A DNA stretch of 64,000 nucleotides from an uncultured Erythrobacter sp. (GCA_947488325.1 CANKYZ010000007.1:1-64000), one strand, 5' to 3'. Shown: positions 45,887 through 55,066, counted from the first letter of the stretch. A program made the numbers and translations. Notes: generated from the letters alone by a model not told the origin.

Positions 45887-45962
45887 TGGCAGGGGCACAG
45901 AGACTCGAACTCTGGACCTTCGGTTTTGGAGACCGACGCTCTACCAACTGAGCTACGCCCCT
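45887..45962 (-). tRNA. tRNA-Trp (anticodon CCA)
   Basis: The reverse strand folds as a 76-base tRNA: acceptor AGGGGCG with its TGCCCCT partner, D arm GCTCAGTTGGTAGAGC, anticodon loop CTCCAAAA, T arm CAGAGTTCGAGTCTCTG, discriminator G and encoded CCA end. The CCA anticodon reads tryptophan. It is upstream of secE on the same strand in the usual tRNA-Trp/secE/nusG context, but separated by the symporter gene. Confidence 0.95.
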
Positions 45963-46074
45963 CCACGAGCCGCGCGCTCTATCCGAGCTCGCAGCGATAG
46001 GCAACCGGTCATTGCCACCACTTGTCGTATCCTAACTAGCGCAGCACGTTCACGGTGATAGAACCACCACCATC

Positions 46075-46794
46075 ATGCATTCGCCGCTGCGCACCCCGAT
46101 CCCGGTTGATACCTTGCTTCTCGCCTATCGCAGCGGGATTTTTCCCATGGCGGATAACCGCGAGGACCAAGAGATTTTCTGGGTCGAGCCGCGCGACCGC
46201 GCGATAATTCCGCTTGATGGGCTTCGGATGTCGAGATCTTTGCGCAAGGTGCTTCGCGCGGAGCGCTTCAAAATTACAATCAACCGCGTATTTGAAGACG
46301 TTGTTCGCGCCTGCGCAGCGCCGCGACCGGGTCACCCTGAAAGCTGGATCAGCGAGAGAATCGTGTCGAGCTATGTCGGATTGCACCATGCTGGCCATGC
46401 GCATTCGGTTGAATGCTGGGAGGAGGCAGACGGAAAAGAACGGCTCATTGGTGGGCTCTATGGCGTTTCGTTCGACCAAGTGTTTTGCGGAGAAAGCATG
46501 TTCAGCCATACCGATAATGCCAGTAAGGTTGCCTTGTGCTGGCTGGTCGCATTGCTGCGAAAGGCAGGCTTTAAAGTGCTCGATTGCCAGTTCATGACCG
46601 ATCACCTTGCGTCAATGGGCGCTATTGAAATGCCGCAAAGTGAATATCTGAAACTGGTCGAAACGGCGCAGGGTCGATCAGAATTAACCCTTGAATGTGC
46701 TTGTGAAAAACTGACCAATCCTGAGTTTCACTCGCTGCTCCCTCATTCGTCTCCGGGAAAACTCATCGCGCAGTCTTTAACCCAGACATCATAG
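46075..46794 (+). CDS. aat: Leucyl/phenylalanyl-tRNA-protein transferase
   Basis: A 239-residue transferase that adds Leu or Phe from charged tRNA to N-terminal Lys/Arg of proteins, marking them for ClpAP. Motifs are TLLLAYRSGIFPMADNRED, IFWVEPRDRAIIPLDG and GLYGVSFDQVFCGESMFSHTDNASK, all conserved. Length is normal. Its 3' end overlaps the DUF2155 gene on the other strand by 52 bases. Confidence 0.95.
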   Translation: MHSPLRTPIPVDTLLLAYRSGIFPMADNREDQEIFWVEPRDRAIIPLDGLRMSRSLRKVLRAERFKITINRVFEDVVRACAAPRPGHPESWISERIVSSYVGLHHAGHAHSVECWEEADGKERLIGGLYGVSFDQVFCGESMFSHTDNASKVALCWLVALLRKAGFKVLDCQFMTDHLASMGAIEMPQSEYLKLVETAQGRSELTLECACEKLTNPEFHSLLPHSSPGKLIAQSLTQTS

Positions 46795-47243
46795 ATGGGA
46801 TGCTCGACCACATTGAGGCTGGGGTTTTCTTTGAACAACCAACCAGAGAATATGCGAGCATGCTCGCTGCCTCCGCGTTCCAACACATCGACCTGCACGA
46901 AAGCGCCAGTTTCCTGCGGAAATTCATACGGCGCTGTGCGCTCACAAGCGGCTAAACGCAAGATGACAGGGCCTTCTTCAATTGTCTCGCCGGGGCGCAT
47001 CTCAAAATCTTGACTCACATTGTTGCGTTTGTTGAGCAGGCCAATCGTCGCTACTCGCTCCGCCATCGGAGTGGCATCGCCGATTTCCACGGGAGTCACC
47101 TCGGGCACCGCGATGGGCTCGGCAGCTTCGTCCAAAGAAATCACAGTTTCGGCACCGGAATCAGACCCAGTTCCAACTTCGCTGCACCCAGCAATCGCCA
47201 AAGCGGACATTACCGCGAGAAAAGCGAAAGAGGTGCGCATCAA
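46743..47243 (-). CDS. DUF2155 lipoprotein
   Basis: A 166-residue exported protein with a lipobox (ALAIAGC) and the DUF2155 domain (ATIGLLNKRNNVSQDFEMRPGE, GWLFKENPSLNVVEHPIYDVWV). DUF2155 proteins are conserved in alphaproteobacteria but have no established function. It overlaps convergently with aat. The NDUFA12-like gene lies just upstream (9 bases), making a likely operon. Confidence 0.88.
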   Translation of the reverse strand: MMRTSFAFLAVMSALAIAGCSEVGTGSDSGAETVISLDEAAEPIAVPEVTPVEIGDATPMAERVATIGLLNKRNNVSQDFEMRPGETIEEGPVILRLAACERTAPYEFPQETGAFVQVDVLERGGSEHARIFSGWLFKENPSLNVVEHPIYDVWVKDCAMSFPGDE

Positions 47244-47252
47244 GTCCAGCGT

Positions 47253-47693
47253 TCAACCCCTAGGGCTGGCCTCAGGATTCCACGCTTCGTAGTCACCATC
47301 GGCCGCCGCGCGTTTTCCGCCACGCTCTAAGGCGCCTTGCGGGCGGTAAGCCTCCATCGTGCCAGTGGCATTTGGCGTGTAATCAGCCTCCCAAATCTTA
47401 GCCGGGGGCAAATGGCTTTCTGGAATATCGTCATAAGAGCCGTGCAACCAGCCGTGCCATTCGCTGGGCACTCGGCTCGCGTCGTTTTGACCTTCATAAA
47501 TTACCCAGCGACGGTCGCGCTGCGTGTAGGAGCCGTTCGGCTTAGCATTGCCCTTGGCTTTCGCCTTTTGACGGTAATACTTGTTGCCCTGCACATCAGT
47601 GCCGACATGTTCGCTGCCTAAGCGCGTGGCCCACCAATGCGTGCCGATGGTTGCACCATCCCACCATGTGAAGATCTTACCGAGAAGTCCCAT
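47253..47693 (-). CDS. NDUFA12-like accessory subunit of NADH:ubiquinone oxidoreductase
   Basis: A 146-residue homologue of mitochondrial complex I subunit NDUFA12 (B17.2). Visible family features are the WWATRLGSEHVGTDVQGNKYY segment and RRWVIYEGQNDASRVPSEWHGWLHG. It is a supernumerary subunit kept in alphaproteobacteria and probably peripheral to the complex. The C-terminal GALERGGKRAAADGDYEAWNPEA is a common tail. Co-linear with DUF2155 and DUF192 genes, the usual order in sphingomonads. Confidence 0.92.
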   Translation of the reverse strand: MGLLGKIFTWWDGATIGTHWWATRLGSEHVGTDVQGNKYYRQKAKAKGNAKPNGSYTQRDRRWVIYEGQNDASRVPSEWHGWLHGSYDDIPESHLPPAKIWEADYTPNATGTMEAYRPQGALERGGKRAAADGDYEAWNPEASPRG

Positions 47694-47738
47694 GGATGTG
47701 CCGTTAGCTTAATTGGCGGGGCACGCCAATATGGAACA

Positions 47739-48251
47739 TCACTCTGGAAGCTGGAATTCCACCATATCACCCGCAGCAATACCCAATTCTTCCGACAGTC
47801 CGCCGCGAATCTCAAATACAGCTAGCGCCGGTCCGTCAGAAGACACGCTTTCAATCACATAAGGAACGCCCGCCTCGATATTGGTGATGCGGCTATCTGG
47901 GCCGATGAAGATGATGTCGAGTGGGAGCGGCGTGTTCTTCATCCAGAAACTGCGCACTTGCGGAGTGTAGGAGGGGAACAGCATCCCTTCACTATCGCCC
48001 ATTTCTGTGCGGAACATCATGCCGCGCGCTTGCGCTTCTGTAGTGTCGGCAAGCTCCGTCACAAAAGAATGCCTATTCGCTCCGCTGACGATAGTCACGT
48101 CAATCAGAGTCAGGCCCGAATCCGGATCAACATTCGCGTTTTCAGCAGCGCTAGGCGCTGGTGCGGTTGTTGGGGGAGCATCCTGCGCAGCTCCGACTGG
48201 AGAACAAGCGGCCAGCGCCGAACCAGCAATAATCGCGCATATTCTTACCAT
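47739..48251 (-). CDS. DUF192-domain lipoprotein
   Basis: A 170-residue secreted protein with a lipobox (SALAACS) and a DUF192 beta domain (TEAQARGMMFRTEMGDSEGMLF, VRSFWMKNTPLPLDIIFIGPD). DUF192 proteins are conserved and of unknown function. The start overlaps the stop of recX by 7 bases. The Pro/Ala linker (APPTTAPAPSA) lies between signal and domain. Confidence 0.88.
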   Translation of the reverse strand: MVRICAIIAGSALAACSPVGAAQDAPPTTAPAPSAAENANVDPDSGLTLIDVTIVSGANRHSFVTELADTTEAQARGMMFRTEMGDSEGMLFPSYTPQVRSFWMKNTPLPLDIIFIGPDSRITNIEAGVPYVIESVSSDGPALAVFEIRGGLSEELGIAAGDMVEFQLPE

Positions 48252-48919
48252 AATCCGCCCTCCTCGCGGGTTTCATCTTCTTCCGCTTCGGCTAGCCACT
48301 CATCTACTTCGGCAATTGCGACCGCAGCAATGATGAACCGTATATGGTTATACTGGTGCCCTGCTCGCAGCATGGCGGCAACCTGTTTTTCATGCTGTTT
48401 ACGCCGTTCGAGTGAATCCCCATTTTCATTCTCAGCCTCAATGTCCTGTTCTTCATGCCACCCGAACGGGCCAAAGCGTCGTTTTTTCGCCAGTAAGATT
48501 GCCGCTCGCCGCCCCTCGACTTCGCTGGGGGCATTTTCTTCGCGCACATTCTCTTCGACGCCCGCAGCCCACAAAGCTTGCTCCACTCGCCTTGCGCCAT
48601 AACCACGTGCAGTCAGATCGCGACTGCGCGACCGAGCATAGGCCTCGTCATTAACATAGCCGAGCTCGATCATTTGCGTGACGAGCCCGGTGACATCCAA
48701 TTCGAGCACCCGGCCATCTTCATTTTCGGCGACGCCGCGTTCGCGGAGCTTGCGGACAAGATATCCCTCAAGCTTGGCACCAGTCGTGGCAAAACGAGCA
48801 GCGTAGGAAAGCGCCAAATCACGCAAGCTTGTTGCATCAAGCGGGCGAGACTTTTTGGGCCTACGCGCCCTGTCCCTACTGTCCTTAAGGCCCTTCATCC
48901 GTGATTCATCGCCGGACAT
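48245..48919 (-). CDS. recX: RecX-family recombination regulator
   Basis: A protein of about 224 residues that would bind RecA filaments and limit their activity. ATG 48919 (MSGDESRMKGL) is preferred over the track start 84 bases upstream. RecX helical repeats are visible: LRDLALSYAARFATTGAKLEGYLVRKLRERG and YVNDEAYARSRSRDLTARGYGARRVEQALWAAG. A third repeat is merged with an acidic insertion (EEQDIEAENENGDSLERR) and an acidic tail (EWLAEAEEDE), making it longer than the usual 150-residue RecX. Confidence 0.82.
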   Translation of the reverse strand: MSGDESRMKGLKDSRDRARRPKKSRPLDATSLRDLALSYAARFATTGAKLEGYLVRKLRERGVAENEDGRVLELDVTGLVTQMIELGYVNDEAYARSRSRDLTARGYGARRVEQALWAAGVEENVREENAPSEVEGRRAAILLAKKRRFGPFGWHEEQDIEAENENGDSLERRKQHEKQVAAMLRAGHQYNHIRFIIAAVAIAEVDEWLAEAEEDETREEGGLW

Positions 48920-49104
48920 TAGTCCGCCGATTTCGCATTTGGCGATGAGGTTTTGCTTTCCCGTGAGACCATTTCGCCTTATTCGTGCCACAGTCCTTAT
49001 CAAATGGGAAAAGTTGGACGATCACAGATGCGCCGCATCTGTGGATGTGGGGACATTATAGAGCGCGCAAGCGCGCGCCGCAAATTACGGGTATCGCTGA
49101 TAAA

Positions 49105-50838
49105 ATGACCGACGCCGCATTAACGCCGACGCCGAATGACTGCGAACTACCGCGGATCCGCGCCCAGTTCGCAACCTTTAACGATGCGATTGATTATGCC
49201 GCTCGCAGCAAGAAAGGTCTGAACTTTCATGATATGCGGGGACAACTCGAAAGAGTGTACCCTTATTCTGAAATGCGCGATGACGCTATTGAGATGGCGT
49301 ACCGCCTGATCGCAGCCGGGATTAAGCCTAAAGATCGCGTCGCGCTTATTGCAGAAACAGGACCAGACTTCGCTGCGTTGTTCTGCGCTTGTGTATATGC
49401 CGGTGCATGGCCGGTGCCACTGCCGCTGCCAACGACATTTGGCGGCAAAGACAGCTATATCGATCAGCTCGCCGTGCAATTGCAAAGCTCTGATCCTGCG
49501 ATTCTGATTTACCCAGAAGAAATTGGCGGCATGGCCAGTGCTGCTGGTGAGAAACAGGGATGTAGAAGCGAAAGTTGGCAAGATTTTGCCAAACGCCCAA
49601 CCCCGGCGGTTAATCTGCCCAAAGCCTCTCCCGATGATATTTGCTATTTGCAATATTCATCTGGTTCAACGCGTTTCCCAACCGGGGTCGCGGTTACGCA
49701 TGAAGCGCTGTTGCACAATTTATATGGCCATGCGGTATCTATGAATTTGGGAGAGGATGACCGCTGCGTTAGCTGGCTTCCATTGTATCACGATATGGGT
49801 CTGGTCGGCTGCTTCCTCTCGCTGATCGCAAACCAATTTTCAGTAGATTACCTAAAACCCGATGCTTTTGCGCGCAGACCGCTCGCATGGCTTGATATGA
49901 TCAGCCGCAATCCGGGCAACACGGTCTCTTACTCACCAACCTTCGGTTACGACATTTGCGCGCGTCGCATTTCCAGCCAAAGCCAGGTCGCTGAGAGATT
50001 TGATCTTTCGCGCTGGCGTCTTGCGGGCAATGGCGCGGATATGATCCGTCCTGATGTGATGCAAAATTTCGTCAACGCCTTTAGCGAAGCTGGATTTTCG
50101 GCCGACGCATTTTCTCCTTCATACGGGCTTGCCGAAGCAGTCCTCGCAGTGACCGTCATGCCGCCGGGCGAAGGCATCCGGGTTGAATTGGTTGAAGAAG
50201 AGCGTCTGTCAGGCACACCGCGCGATATTACGCGCCCAGCCCGATACCGCGCCATCGTGAACTGCGGAAAGCCGCTTCCCGATATGGAAGTTGTAATTTC
50301 TGGCGAAGACGGACATCCACGTGGCGATCACCAAATCGGTAAAGTCTGGTGCCGTGGGCCAAGTGTCATGCATTCCTATTTCCGCGATCCGGAAGCGACA
50401 TCTGACTGCCTGATCGATGGTTGGCTTGATACGGGAGACATGGGCTATCTCGCCGATGGCTATCTATTCATCGTTGGTCGCGCCAAAGACATGATCATAA
50501 TCAATGGTAAGAACCACTGGCCGCAAGATATTGAGTGGGCGGTGGAGCAGCTGCCAGGATTTAACCACGGCGATATCGCAGCCTTTGCTGTCGAGACCGA
50601 AGGCGGCGAAGAAACACCAGCCGTCTTGGTCCATTGCCGCGTCGCGGACCCTGTTGAACGGGTGAAGCTACGCGAACAAATCTCTGACAAAGTGCGCTCA
50701 GTTACTGGTATGAGCTGTGTGGTCGAACTTGTACCCCCACGCACATTACCGCGCACCAGCTCAGGCAAATTAAGCCGTGCCAAGGCGAAGAAATTGTATC
50801 TTTCGGGTGAGATCATACCGCTTGAAATCGCGGCATAG
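49105..50838 (+). CDS. Fatty acyl-AMP ligase
   Basis: A 577-residue ANL-superfamily enzyme that activates a fatty acid as acyl-AMP. The start ATG 49105 gives MTDAALTPTPND; the track start adds 40 residues. The ATP motif YLQYSSGSTRFPTGVAVTH, the motif GWLDTGDMGYLADGYLFIVGRAKDMIIINGKNHWPQDIE and the terminal PRTSSGKLSR are in place. The sequence order and the insertion after the A3 motif are like FAALs rather than CoA ligases. FAALs usually hand the acyl group to a carrier protein of a PKS/NRPS; none lies next to it here. recX is divergent from it. Confidence 0.85.
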   Translation: MTDAALTPTPNDCELPRIRAQFATFNDAIDYAARSKKGLNFHDMRGQLERVYPYSEMRDDAIEMAYRLIAAGIKPKDRVALIAETGPDFAALFCACVYAGAWPVPLPLPTTFGGKDSYIDQLAVQLQSSDPAILIYPEEIGGMASAAGEKQGCRSESWQDFAKRPTPAVNLPKASPDDICYLQYSSGSTRFPTGVAVTHEALLHNLYGHAVSMNLGEDDRCVSWLPLYHDMGLVGCFLSLIANQFSVDYLKPDAFARRPLAWLDMISRNPGNTVSYSPTFGYDICARRISSQSQVAERFDLSRWRLAGNGADMIRPDVMQNFVNAFSEAGFSADAFSPSYGLAEAVLAVTVMPPGEGIRVELVEEERLSGTPRDITRPARYRAIVNCGKPLPDMEVVISGEDGHPRGDHQIGKVWCRGPSVMHSYFRDPEATSDCLIDGWLDTGDMGYLADGYLFIVGRAKDMIIINGKNHWPQDIEWAVEQLPGFNHGDIAAFAVETEGGEETPAVLVHCRVADPVERVKLREQISDKVRSVTGMSCVVELVPPRTLPRTSSGKLSRAKAKKLYLSGEIIPLEIAA

Positions 50839-50864
50839 GCCCCGGTCTTACTTCCGAAAGAAAC

Positions 50865-52430
50865 CTAACTTCCACCCCATTCCGCACTTAGCGGATCGCC
50901 ATTTATGCGCACGCTAACGCTAACGCCACGCCGCGCTAGGATTTCTGCAGCTTGAGTGGTCTCTTCGGCATTGCCGATCAACATGATCGGCAGATCGACC
51001 CGAATCGATGCCCATTCGATCACACTCAAAGCCTGTGCGCCTGCGGGTGTAGGCCCGTCATCGTCGAAAGCTATACTTTGCGGCAGGTCAACAATCGGCG
51101 GGAGCAATTCAATCACCCAATCCGGCTCCGTCGCGGCAATCCTTAGTTCTAGCGCGCGATAGGCCGCCAAAGTCGCACCATCTAGCCGTTCAGCCCGGAC
51201 CGTTGCCCGACGGCGTGTGCGATCAACTGTGACCTCGGATTCGGTGACGCCGGCCACTAGTGCAAGTCGGGTGGCCAGACTGTCAGCGCGCTCTAGGGCA
51301 GCCTCTTCCTCGTTGATGCGTACTGCAGAAAGTTGTGCTTGTTGAGCAGCGCTAGCAGCCGTGCCAACTTGTAACTGAACCAGACCAAGCTCAACTGGCT
51401 GGCCTAGCCTGGCCGTAAGTGCGCGTTCAATTTCTGCCTCCGCATCTGAGCGCGGTGCTGGTGTGTAAATTGATGCAGAGACCACAATCGGGGACGATCG
51501 AAAATCAACATCAAGCCGCGAAATCTCCGATCCAACAGCAAATGGTTCTTCGATTTCGCTACGGATCACGCGCTGCGAATTGGTCTGAAATGCGATCTGT
51601 TGCAACGAAAAGGCCAGCGGTACTGCAAGCGCCATAAACACCGCGAACACTGCAAAATTCTGATAGATAGACTGGCGCGAGCTGAGCGAAGTCTTGAATC
51701 CGTAAATTCGCGCCATGGCCCATGCGGTGAGTGCAATAGTGATAAGGTTGGTGACATAAAGCAGCAATGCGCCGGAGAAGACCGTCCAATTCCACGTCGC
51801 CAGACCAAATCCAATCGTCGCAAGTGGCGGCATTAAGGCTGTCGCAATAGCGACACCCACAATGGTGCCTTCGCGACCACGGATCATCGCATAGGCGCCT
51901 GCAAGCGCTGAAAAGAGCGCCACAAACAAATCAAACAGATTGGGCTGGGTTCGTGCGGCAATCTCTGGAGTGATCGTCTGGATTGGCGAAATATATACCA
52001 ATGCCCCGGTGAGCCCGATCGCGATAAGCGTCCCCCACGCCAAACTGCGCGCGGATTTCTTAAGCCATTGATAGTCTCCAATCGCGAGCGCAAAACCAAG
52101 TCCCATGATCGGGTCCATCAACGGAGAGAGCAACATCGCGCCAATCACAACAGCAGGCGAGGATAAGAGCAGACCCAAGACCGCAATCCCCGCGCTCATC
52201 GCAGTCATAAACAAATAGCGTTCGGAAAGCGCACATTCAGCGCGGCGTTTTTCGATTACTTCCGCCTGATCAACCGTGCCAACGACATCTTCAAACCACC
52301 AGCGGCGAACGCTGAACAGCACCCGCGTCATCGACAAGTCACCTTCGATTGTCGCAGCATTATTTTTCTTTGGAATCGGCGTGTAGCCCGAACTTGAAGG
52401 AGCCGGTCGCGGTTTATTCTCTTCTTCCAC
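50865..52430 (-). CDS. DUF389 membrane protein
   Basis: A 521-residue integral membrane protein of the DUF389 family (TIGR00341-like). Hydrophobic helices lie between about residues 70 and 285 (VVIGAMLLSPLMDPIMGLGFALAIGD, GREGTIVGVAIATALMPPLATIGFGL, VFSGALLLYVTNLITIALTAWAM). The C-terminal part has two or more alpha/beta modules (SEIEEPFAVGSEISRLDVDFRSSP and APRSDAEAEIERALTARLG) that look soluble. No function has been established for DUF389. The start ATG 52430 follows the divergent telA gene by about 170-250 bases. Confidence 0.85.
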   Translation of the reverse strand: MEEENKPRPAPSSSGYTPIPKKNNAATIEGDLSMTRVLFSVRRWWFEDVVGTVDQAEVIEKRRAECALSERYLFMTAMSAGIAVLGLLLSSPAVVIGAMLLSPLMDPIMGLGFALAIGDYQWLKKSARSLAWGTLIAIGLTGALVYISPIQTITPEIAARTQPNLFDLFVALFSALAGAYAMIRGREGTIVGVAIATALMPPLATIGFGLATWNWTVFSGALLLYVTNLITIALTAWAMARIYGFKTSLSSRQSIYQNFAVFAVFMALAVPLAFSLQQIAFQTNSQRVIRSEIEEPFAVGSEISRLDVDFRSSPIVVSASIYTPAPRSDAEAEIERALTARLGQPVELGLVQLQVGTAASAAQQAQLSAVRINEEEAALERADSLATRLALVAGVTESEVTVDRTRRRATVRAERLDGATLAAYRALELRIAATEPDWVIELLPPIVDLPQSIAFDDDGPTPAGAQALSVIEWASIRVDLPIMLIGNAEETTQAAEILARRGVSVSVRINGDPLSAEWGGS

Positions 52431-52682
52431 TAGTGTCAGTCCCCTCTGTTATAGCCCTGCTTTACGGGCATTTCTGATCGAACAAAAGCGTGTAAGCCAT
52501 TGGTCCAGTTTCAGGCATGGATTGCCAGCGGCAAACAGGCTAGCTTCAACATAATCTTGAAACACGTGTTTTAGATCACTAATACAGTAACCAAAGACAG
52601 AATGATCAAATTTGACGATGAAGACGGGCCGGCGTTCAGATACTTCGCATTGCCCGACGGACCAGGGAGCAAGAAACACCGC

Positions 52683-53927
52683 ATGAGCATCGAGACTAGC
52701 CCAGAAGCAGGCCGAAGAACAGGCAACGCAGCCGCCACGAAAACGGCCAGTGATTTTGAGCTGACCCCGCCAGACCCAGTCCCCGTGGTCTCGGCTGAAA
52801 AAGCTGCTGGATTGGTGCCTGTCGCCGCTGAACAAAAATCTAAACTCGACACCAAAGTTGATGCGTTTGTGACCGACCTGATTTCGGTCGATGCCAATTC
52901 GCCAGCATTTGGCGAAAAGGTCGACCAGATCACTCGCATGGGTCAGGAACAAATTCGCGCCGCTGCTGCACATTCTAATCGTTTCTTAGACCGTCCAGTG
53001 CGCGCAATGGACGACGACAGCAATGTCGGCAGCAACCTCGCTGAATTGCGGCGAACGGTCGAAGACCTCGATCCCGGCCGCAAGAACAAATTGCTATCCC
53101 CGCGCAAACTGTTTGGCATCATCCCATTCGGCAGCAAGCTGAAGAACTATTTTGACAGCTATACCAGCGCGCAAAGTCACATTCAGGCGATCCTTGAACG
53201 GCTAGAGGGTGGCAAAAAAGAACTTCATCTCGACAACGCCGCGATCGACACTGAGCGGCAAAAGCTCTGGGAAGCAATGGGCGAACTGGAGCAGATGATC
53301 CACATCGCCAAGACACTGGATGAACGGCTAGAGGCCAAGGCTCTGGAACTGGATTCCAGCGATCCGGAGAAGGCCAAAGCGCTTCGGGAAAGCGCACTGT
53401 TTTATGTTCGTCAGCGCACTCAGGATTTGCTGACCCAGATGGCGGTGAGCGTGCAAGGTTACCTCGCGCTTGATTTGGTGAAGAAGAACAATGTCGAACT
53501 TGTCAAAGGCGTTGACCGGGCCAGCACAACCACTGTGGGCGCTCTACGCACTGCCGTGACCGTGGCGCAGGCGATGACCAATCAGAAATTGGTTCTGCAA
53601 CAGATCACGTCGCTCAACCAAACCACCACAGACATTATCGATTCAACCAGCACATTGCTGCGCGAACAGACTGCACAAATCCACGAGCAAGCTGCGTCAT
53701 CAACGATCCCGCTGGAAACGCTGCAGCGCGCTTTTCAGAACATCTATGACACGATGGACGAGGTCGACAACTTCAAAGTCCGCGCGCTCGACAGCATGAA
53801 ACAAACCGTCAACGTGCTGACCGATGAAGTTGAAAAATCGAAGGGCTATATTGCCCGCGCCGAAGGCCAAGCTCAGGCGCAGGCCAAGGTTGCTGCCGAT
53901 CCATCTCTGCTGGCGCTGGATAGCTAA
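52683..53927 (+). CDS. TelA-family toxic anion resistance protein
   Basis: A TelA-domain (PF05816) protein of about 414 residues from ATG 52683 (GGGAG upstream); ATG 52602 adds 27 residues and cannot be ruled out. The long helical domain includes FGIIPFGSKLKNYFDSYTSAQSHIQAIL, DTERQKLWEAMGELEQMIHIAK, and RASTTTVGALRTAVTVAQAMTNQKLVLQQI. TelA is linked to tellurite resistance in name, but its true role may be membrane or envelope stress. The next gene is XpaC-like and overlaps it (TAATG), the classic TelA/XpaC pairing. Confidence 0.88.
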   Translation: MSIETSPEAGRRTGNAAATKTASDFELTPPDPVPVVSAEKAAGLVPVAAEQKSKLDTKVDAFVTDLISVDANSPAFGEKVDQITRMGQEQIRAAAAHSNRFLDRPVRAMDDDSNVGSNLAELRRTVEDLDPGRKNKLLSPRKLFGIIPFGSKLKNYFDSYTSAQSHIQAILERLEGGKKELHLDNAAIDTERQKLWEAMGELEQMIHIAKTLDERLEAKALELDSSDPEKAKALRESALFYVRQRTQDLLTQMAVSVQGYLALDLVKKNNVELVKGVDRASTTTVGALRTAVTVAQAMTNQKLVLQQITSLNQTTTDIIDSTSTLLREQTAQIHEQAASSTIPLETLQRAFQNIYDTMDEVDNFKVRALDSMKQTVNVLTDEVEKSKGYIARAEGQAQAQAKVAADPSLLALDS

Positions 53928-54748
53928 TGCCGGACAGCACCGACGAATCCGAACATATTCTGCGGGCAGCCAAACAATCGCTGCTGACCCAGAAACAGGG
54001 CGGCACGCACCGGCCAGGGGATTCAATCGGCAAGGGATCCGCATCAGCCAAACGCAAGAATTGGCTAAGCCGTGCTAAGTATTTTGCTGGTGCGGTGCTG
54101 ACTATTTTTGTGACCATGGCTGTTGCAGGTGTCGTGCTAAACGGCATCGGTTTTGCAGGCGTGATGATGACGGCACTCGCAGTGATGGCGGCCGCATTCG
54201 TCTTCTCAAACTTCCCCAAAGTCAAAATTCCCAAGCGCACCGAGCTTAAACAAGGCAACCCCAAGCAAATGGTCGCTCGGACAGAACTCTGGCTCGAAGC
54301 TCAACGCCCTGCGCTGCCTGCTTCTGCAGCGATGGTGGTCGATCAATTGGGGGTTCAGCTTGACGCATTGGGACTCCAGTTAGAAACCATTGACGCCGCT
54401 CATCCAGCGATAAACGAAGTGCGCGAATTGGTCGGGGAATACATCCCAGAGACGATCGACAATTACCGCAAGATTCCTGAACATCTCCGCAAGGAAGATC
54501 ACGCGGGCGGCACCGCTGACGAGCGCCTCACATCGAGCCTCACGAAACTTTCAAGCGAAGTCGACCGGGTAACCCGCCGCCTCGCAGAAGGGGCGCTGGA
54601 CGATCTTGCGATCAAGTCCCGTTATCTCGATTACCGATATGGCGGCGATGACCTAATTCAGGACATGCGCGGCGATCCATCGGTTACTGGCACGCCATTA
54701 CCAACGCCGGATGTCGCAATCCCAGTACCGTCCAAACAGGCGCGATAG
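53927..54748 (+). CDS. XpaC-like membrane protein
   Basis: A 273-residue protein with two adjacent helices (YFAGAVLTIFVTMAVAGVVLNGIG and GVMMTALAVMAAAFVFSNF), then a long coiled-coil-like cytosolic part (VDQLGVQLDALGLQLETID, SSLTKLSSEVDRVTRRLAEG). It matches the XpaC-type ('5-bromo-4-chloroindolyl phosphate hydrolysis protein') layout, though no enzyme activity is established. The start overlaps the TelA stop by one base (TAATG), so translation is coupled. The role may be in membrane stress with TelA. Confidence 0.72.
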   Translation: MPDSTDESEHILRAAKQSLLTQKQGGTHRPGDSIGKGSASAKRKNWLSRAKYFAGAVLTIFVTMAVAGVVLNGIGFAGVMMTALAVMAAAFVFSNFPKVKIPKRTELKQGNPKQMVARTELWLEAQRPALPASAAMVVDQLGVQLDALGLQLETIDAAHPAINEVRELVGEYIPETIDNYRKIPEHLRKEDHAGGTADERLTSSLTKLSSEVDRVTRRLAEGALDDLAIKSRYLDYRYGGDDLIQDMRGDPSVTGTPLPTPDVAIPVPSKQAR

Positions 54749-54750
54749 AG

Positions 54751-55053
54751 ATGCGCGTATCGCTCCCTCACGATCTCGGCCGCGAAGAAGTGCGCCGCCG
54801 GATGCATGAACATGGTCACGAGATTGCCGACTATTTCCCGGCTGGACTGGCCAAGGTTGAAACCAGTTGGTCAAATAAAAACCGAATGGACTTGCACATA
54901 ACTGCCGCCGGGCAACGGATCGAAGGCGGAGTTAACGTCGGTGAAAACGAAGTCATGATCGAGCTTGATTTACCTGCGATGCTGGGTTTTTTGCGCAGTA
55001 CTTTGGAAGGCGCCGTCCGCGAACATGGCGGAAAACTGCTCGAAAAGAACTGA
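54751..55053 (+). CDS. Polyhydroxyalkanoic acid system family protein
   Basis: A 100-residue protein of the PHA granule-associated family (PHA_gran_rgn). It begins MRVSLPHDLGREEVRRRM, typical of the family, and has GGVNVGENEVMIELDLP and LGFLRSTLEGAVREHGGKLLEK. The members are small, charged and found with PHA or TelA genes; function is not defined. It starts 2 bases after the XpaC-like stop. The gene ends near a perfect palindrome CTAGGCCGGCCTAG that overlaps the convergent manA stop. Confidence 0.8.
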   Translation: MRVSLPHDLGREEVRRRMHEHGHEIADYFPAGLAKVETSWSNKNRMDLHITAAGQRIEGGVNVGENEVMIELDLPAMLGFLRSTLEGAVREHGGKLLEKN

Positions 55054-55066
55054 AGAACAACTGTGC

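Noticed and set aside
52602-52682. Upstream TelA start ATG 52602
   Set aside because: The ribosome site is weaker than that before ATG 52683, but it cannot be fully excluded.
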